A DNA stretch of 64,000 bases from Metridium senile. Its lineage: Eukaryota > Cnidaria > Anthozoa > Actiniaria > Metridiidae. Shown here one piece after another: positions 60,171-64,000 of the stretch (position 1 is the stretch's first letter; each line of letters begins with the position of its first letter). The DNA lies in the NCBI GenBank assembly GCA_949775045.1, contig OX459095.1, forward strand, positions 29,291,064 through 29,355,063, read 5' to 3'. The translations under genes were made by a program, and so were the position numbers. The notes under the pieces were generated by a model. It was not told the origin of the DNA and did no database searches. It saw only the letters and a list, made by a program, of their open reading frames with translations.

Positions 60171-61712
60171 GTAAGGAGTGATGTAGTTTATGCATGTGTG
60201 TCCAGCTATTGTTGACATGCATCTGTACCACCGCTAAATGCAATAATGTAACACTAACCGTAAATGTAATACAACTTGACGCTAAATGTAATAGCAACCC
60301 TAATTGTAATACCATTTGGTTTTATTTCTAAATTCTATTATCAGATGATCATGAGTCAGTGTTTGTGAAGGGGTTAATAGGGGCCGTTTACATGGAGATA
60401 AGGGTAACCCTCCTAGCAGGGCTAACACTTTTGTGAGAGTCCCCAGAGAAAAGAAAACAATAAGAGAGTAATTTATATATAATTTTTGCACGGTTATTCC
60501 TCATGATGTTGTCGTCTACTGCATGTTAAGTCACCGTGACTAGACCGAGAGAAATTATTGGTAAAAATCACCAAAAGGGAAGATAATTTGCCTTTTAGAA
60601 TAAACGTGATTGCAATGATATGCTGACACTCCAGCCACAAATGTAAAGTTAATCGATCAGCTACAATATATGAATACAACAGGTTAATTTTCTAATCGTA
60701 GTATTTTTAAATATTGATATGCTGTATCGATATGCTATCCCACTGTCTAAATAGACTTTTCCGATTTAGCAACTTTGGTACTAGAGTACAAATATTAGAG
60801 TGGTTTTCATTAACCCGTGAAACAAAGTTAAGTGTAATAGGGAAAGAGTAATAAAGTGTATTACTGTGTAATAGTGCTAGCTTTATATTGAAAGTGAAAG
60901 TGTAATAAAGTGAAATAAAGCATATTACGCTAAAGTGTGTTTCACGGGCTAATGAAAACCACTCTATACCCGTGAAACAAGTAGTACTAATTAGTACTAA
61001 ATAGTGCTAAATTAAACAATAGAAAACAGTTAGCATAAAATATCACTATTTAGTACTATTTTTGTTTCAGGCTTTTAATGTTTGTACTCTTATAGTACCA
61101 GATACTAATTAGCATACGTGTTTACCGTTATTAGAATTTGCAACTAGGAGTTGCATGTGTGGTTCAAAATATTACATTTTCTGAGTATTAAAGAATAAAA
61201 ACAAGAGAGGATAAATATTTATCCTCTCTTGATAAAAAATAAGAACAATATTGCGGAAATAATGACAAATGAACACTGGTGCTATCATCTGGCACTATTC
61301 CAAATCTGCCTTTGTGCCGGTAAATCGGAAAACCCTATTGCATGAATTAATTCTGAATGTTGTAATCTGATTGGTTATGATATAAGATAAAGAAAGTGGT
61401 CTCGCTTAGAATATTTGCACTTTAAAGTGAACATTGTTCAATTAAATGGGGTAGCATCTTTCCCAAAGGTTTGCATATTAAAGGGTGTACATGTTCTCAG
61501 TCGTTCGTTGGCTTAGCAATGTTAAAGTTGCTTTGGTATGTAGCTAGAGTTTAATATGAATTTGAATAGTATTGTATTCTCTCTATTACGTGGGATGGGC
61601 CTATACATCTTTCCCAAAGGTTTGCATATAAAAGGTTGTACATGTTCTCAGTCGTTCGTTGGCTTAGCAATGTTAAAGTTGCTTTGGTATGTAGCTAGAG
61701 TTATGAATTTGA

Positions 61713-61800
61713 ATAGCAAAACTATAATTTATCATGCGCAACAACGCGAACCTCGACTTGGAACTATCATTCGTGGTCACTGAACAGAACTGTGAAAAGG
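61713..61800. mobile_element. Fragment of the 23.4 kb-type foldback MITE
   Basis: gcaaaactataatttatcatgcg...tcactgaacagaactg; one arm only. Between 61,100 and 61,700 two direct repeats of 'tttgcatattaaagggtgtacatgttctcagtcgttcg' type (61,470 and 61,620) are seen. Confidence 0.6.
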
Positions 61801-62200
61801 ACTACAATGGAACCCCGTTAATCCGGCCAACAAAGGGACAGCCAAAAATGGCCGTATTTTTGAGAAAACGTTGTCAGAAGGAGATCTGCCATCTCCAATC
61901 TGAGACCAAAATGAATTCTGTGGTACGGCAGTTTTTTCTCATTAAAAATTCGTTTGCGTGCACTTTCTGGCTTCGGATATGGCGATGGTAAATATAAATC
62001 TGAAGGTGCTAAGCGCAAAAACCAAAAAGCAGGGCCAATTCGTTTTGGTCTCATCAGATCGTATACAGTCATTTGAAAAAACATTGTCGCTGAACAGCTC
62101 CGCGACTACGCGACTACGCGACTAGCCCAAGCGGGAGCATGGGTAAACATCACTGAAACAATACTTTTTTAGCACGCGCTATAGAATAGAGTGCAAATAA

Positions 62201-62403
62201 GGCCTCGTCTACACGAATCCGATCCGGCTGAAACCGCATAGAAATATTTGCGTCCACACGAATCTGCATATCCGGAGGATCTAAGTAAAAGTATGCGGTT
62301 TCGGTGACCGGATTCATCCACTGGATTCGTGTGGACGATAGGCCTGATTTGCATCAAAAAGTATGCGGTTTCAAAAGTATCCGGATCCGTGTAGACGGGG
62401 TCT
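62201..62403. mobile_element. Foldback MITE with GTCTACACGnATCCG ends
   Basis: ggcctcgtctacacgaatcc and ggatccgtgtagacggggtc. Internal repeats of tatgcggtttc and catccggag-like motifs. Copy-specific. Confidence 0.75.
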
Positions 62404-62629
62404 AATAGAAACAAGGCACTGAGAGCTCAAGATGTTGATAATTAATGCAGCTAACTGCTTCAGTGATTTCTACCCGTACTACTTTTAGTCGCGAAGCCGG
62501 TCGGCGACAACGTTTTTTCAAATGACTGTATGCTGGGAGAGGGGTCTGGGGGGCTCGTTGTATCTCTCAGGGGTAAAATCAGTAATTTGGTATCTTTTTA
62601 TTGGGTATATATACTACAATTATATCCAA

Positions 62630-62810
62630 AATGTAAAATTTCAACATTGCAACATTTCTTATAAAATTGGAACTGTCAGACAAACTACGTTGGTAAACCT
62701 TTGTTTTCAGAGATTGTGTAAACAAAGATTCGCATAGTGAAAACAGTCTTTGAAAACAAACGTTTGCCAACGTAGTTTGTCTGACATGCAGTTCCAATTT
62801 TTTGGTCGCA
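62630..62810. mobile_element. Foldback element
   Basis: aattggaactgtcagacaaac...gttggtaaac and complement gtttgccaacgtagtttgtctgac...gttccaatt. Confidence 0.75.
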
Positions 62811-63371
62811 TTAGATCCATTAGGGCCGACAAATATATTCTCTGTTGACCTACGTTTATTAAAGTGCAGATCAAGTTCCATTTATGTCATATTCATTCCA
62901 AGCAAAGTCAGTTTTGGTGGCAAACTTAGAGATGGAGGTATTTTTTTTTTTTGCTTTAGGATTGATCGGCGAAGTACGGTTCGAAGTGATGTCCCTTACA
63001 GCCAAAACCTCTGCTACATGATACGAGTTCTATTCAAATAATCATAACTTTCTATTCCTTAATCGGAATTGAATTATTTCTTCACATTTTAAATCCCCTC
63101 TTTCAAGTGCGCTATCTTAAATGCTCGAATGAGGATTTGTTCTATTTTTCATCCAAAATGATGACGTCATTCTCCCTGTCGAAATTCAAAAATGGTAAAA
63201 CAACAGAATTTTGAGTTTTGGTGAACTCTTCAAAATAACCAAGTTTTAAGAATTTTTAATGAAATTCTCCAATTAAAGTTATACTAGCTAAATGAGACGG
63301 AATGCTAGGGATGTAATCGTTGCGATGGCATATTGATTTGAAAGGGATGAGCTTTAATAAGTGTTAATGGA

Positions 63372-63608
63372 TAGCCTGTGTACAGCCGTCCCCACCCCTC
63401 CCTTCCTAGGTTTCTTCCCGTAGGGGGAGGGGCGGGGACGGCTGTACACAGGCTAGTTAATGGACTAGTCTCGGCTGATAAAATCGAATCCCTGTGTACA
63501 GCCGTCCCCACCCCTCCCTTCCTAGGTTTCTTCCCGTAGGGGGAGGGGCGGGGACGGCTGTACACAGCCTAGTTAATGGACTAGTCTCGGCTGATAAAAT
63601 CGAATCCC
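63372..63608. repeat. Two tandem copies of a GC-rich palindrome, period about 116 bp
   Basis: Each unit is agcctgtgtacagccgtccc...gggacggctgtacacaggct (63,372-63,454 and about 63,491-63,570) followed by gttaatggactagtctcggc...aatcgaatcc. The two units are nearly identical. Confidence 0.85.
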
Positions 63609-63760
63609 AATTTAATATTAGATTTTAATTTGGGTACGGGAATATTTTACAACAGTCAAAACGGCCAAACTTTTAACCGTCAGCCGTCAAAATTACTCCC
63701 CATTAAAAACCCTCTAATAAAAACGTTATTGAAATTTAACATATTAAATGTTCGTTAGTT

Positions 63761-64000
63761 CATCCTCGGGAACCCAGGGGTATTCTTCTGTCGCTCGTTT
63801 CTCGCTTCCACAACATATACCCCTGGGAACGTAGTCTGTTGGAGCTTGTTCCGGAAGTCAAAATTCAGCTCTTTCCTGATTGGTCGACCTTATTAGGTCG
63901 ACCAATGAAAATCAAGATAACCGTTCAAAGAAAGTCGTTAAATAAGTTTGAATTTTGACTTCCGGAACAAGCTCCAACAGACTACGTTCCCAGGGGTATA
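63761..64000. mobile_element. Foldback MITE, family D (second copy, cut by window end)
   Basis: Starts catcctcgggaacccagg like 1,374 and contains the central gattggtcgaccttattagg. The mirrored arm runs off the window. Confidence 0.8.

Larger units (their letters stand above)
56404..63760 (+). repeat. Second copy of the large direct duplication
   Basis: Collinear with 25,397-37,197. Shared blocks are 56,404-59,000, 59,690-60,240, 60,330-62,195 and 63,631-63,760. Copy-specific insertions include a hAT-like MITE (59,191-59,538), a family D MITE at 63,761 and the palindromes around 62.2-63.6 kb. The window ends about where SLC22 exon 2 would be expected. Confidence 0.9.

Overview
This 64 kb window is nuclear DNA of an invertebrate animal. 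Its genes have many short exons with GT-AG introns, the intergenic DNA is AT-rich, and the non-coding DNA is crowded with short foldback (MITE-like) elements, minisatellites and tRNA-derived SINEs. The gene set (RFC2, RNFT1, an SLC22 carrier, a spinster transporter) is metazoan. The repeat style suggests a cnidarian, perhaps an anthozoan; this is inference and no species is claimed.

Layout: (1) 1-13,293, + strand: the C-terminal part of RFC2 (clamp-loader subunit); its first exons lie left of the window. (2) 2,008-6,050, inside an RFC2 intron: a 4,043 bp DNA transposon with 71 bp terminal inverted repeats (2 mismatches) and a TA target duplication. It encodes a DDE transposase of the IS630/Tc1/mariner type (- strand) and two unrelated accessory proteins on the + strand: a SAM-like/CCHC zinc-knuckle protein and a two-exon HIRAN-domain protein. 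This three-gene transposon is the most interesting object in the window. (3) 13.3-21.1 kb: gene-poor repeats, with one doubtful 140-codon ORF ending in a CaaX-like motif. (4) 21,136-27,232, - strand: complete nine-exon RNFT1-type membrane RING E3 ligase (433 aa). (5) 31,629-47,671, + strand: complete nine-exon SLC22 organic ion transporter (546 aa), head-to-head with RNFT1. One of its introns holds a 3.5 kb minisatellite. (6) 49,699-54,407, - strand: the last five exons of a spinster-like lysosomal MFS transporter. (7) From about 56,404 the sequence restarts as a second copy of the DNA beginning at 25,397: RNFT1 exons 2 and 1 (exon 1 frameshifted), then SLC22 exon 1, to the window end. This fits a tandem duplication of about 31 kb, or two haplotypes wrongly joined in the assembly.

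Other themes: tandem repeats that duplicate an exon-intron junction occur in three different genes (RFC2, RNFT1, spinster). Hammerhead-ribozyme-like repeats occur singly, in inverted pairs and as a four-unit tandem array. A foldback element sits at the start codon of SLC22, flanked by an apparent target duplication that contains the ATG.
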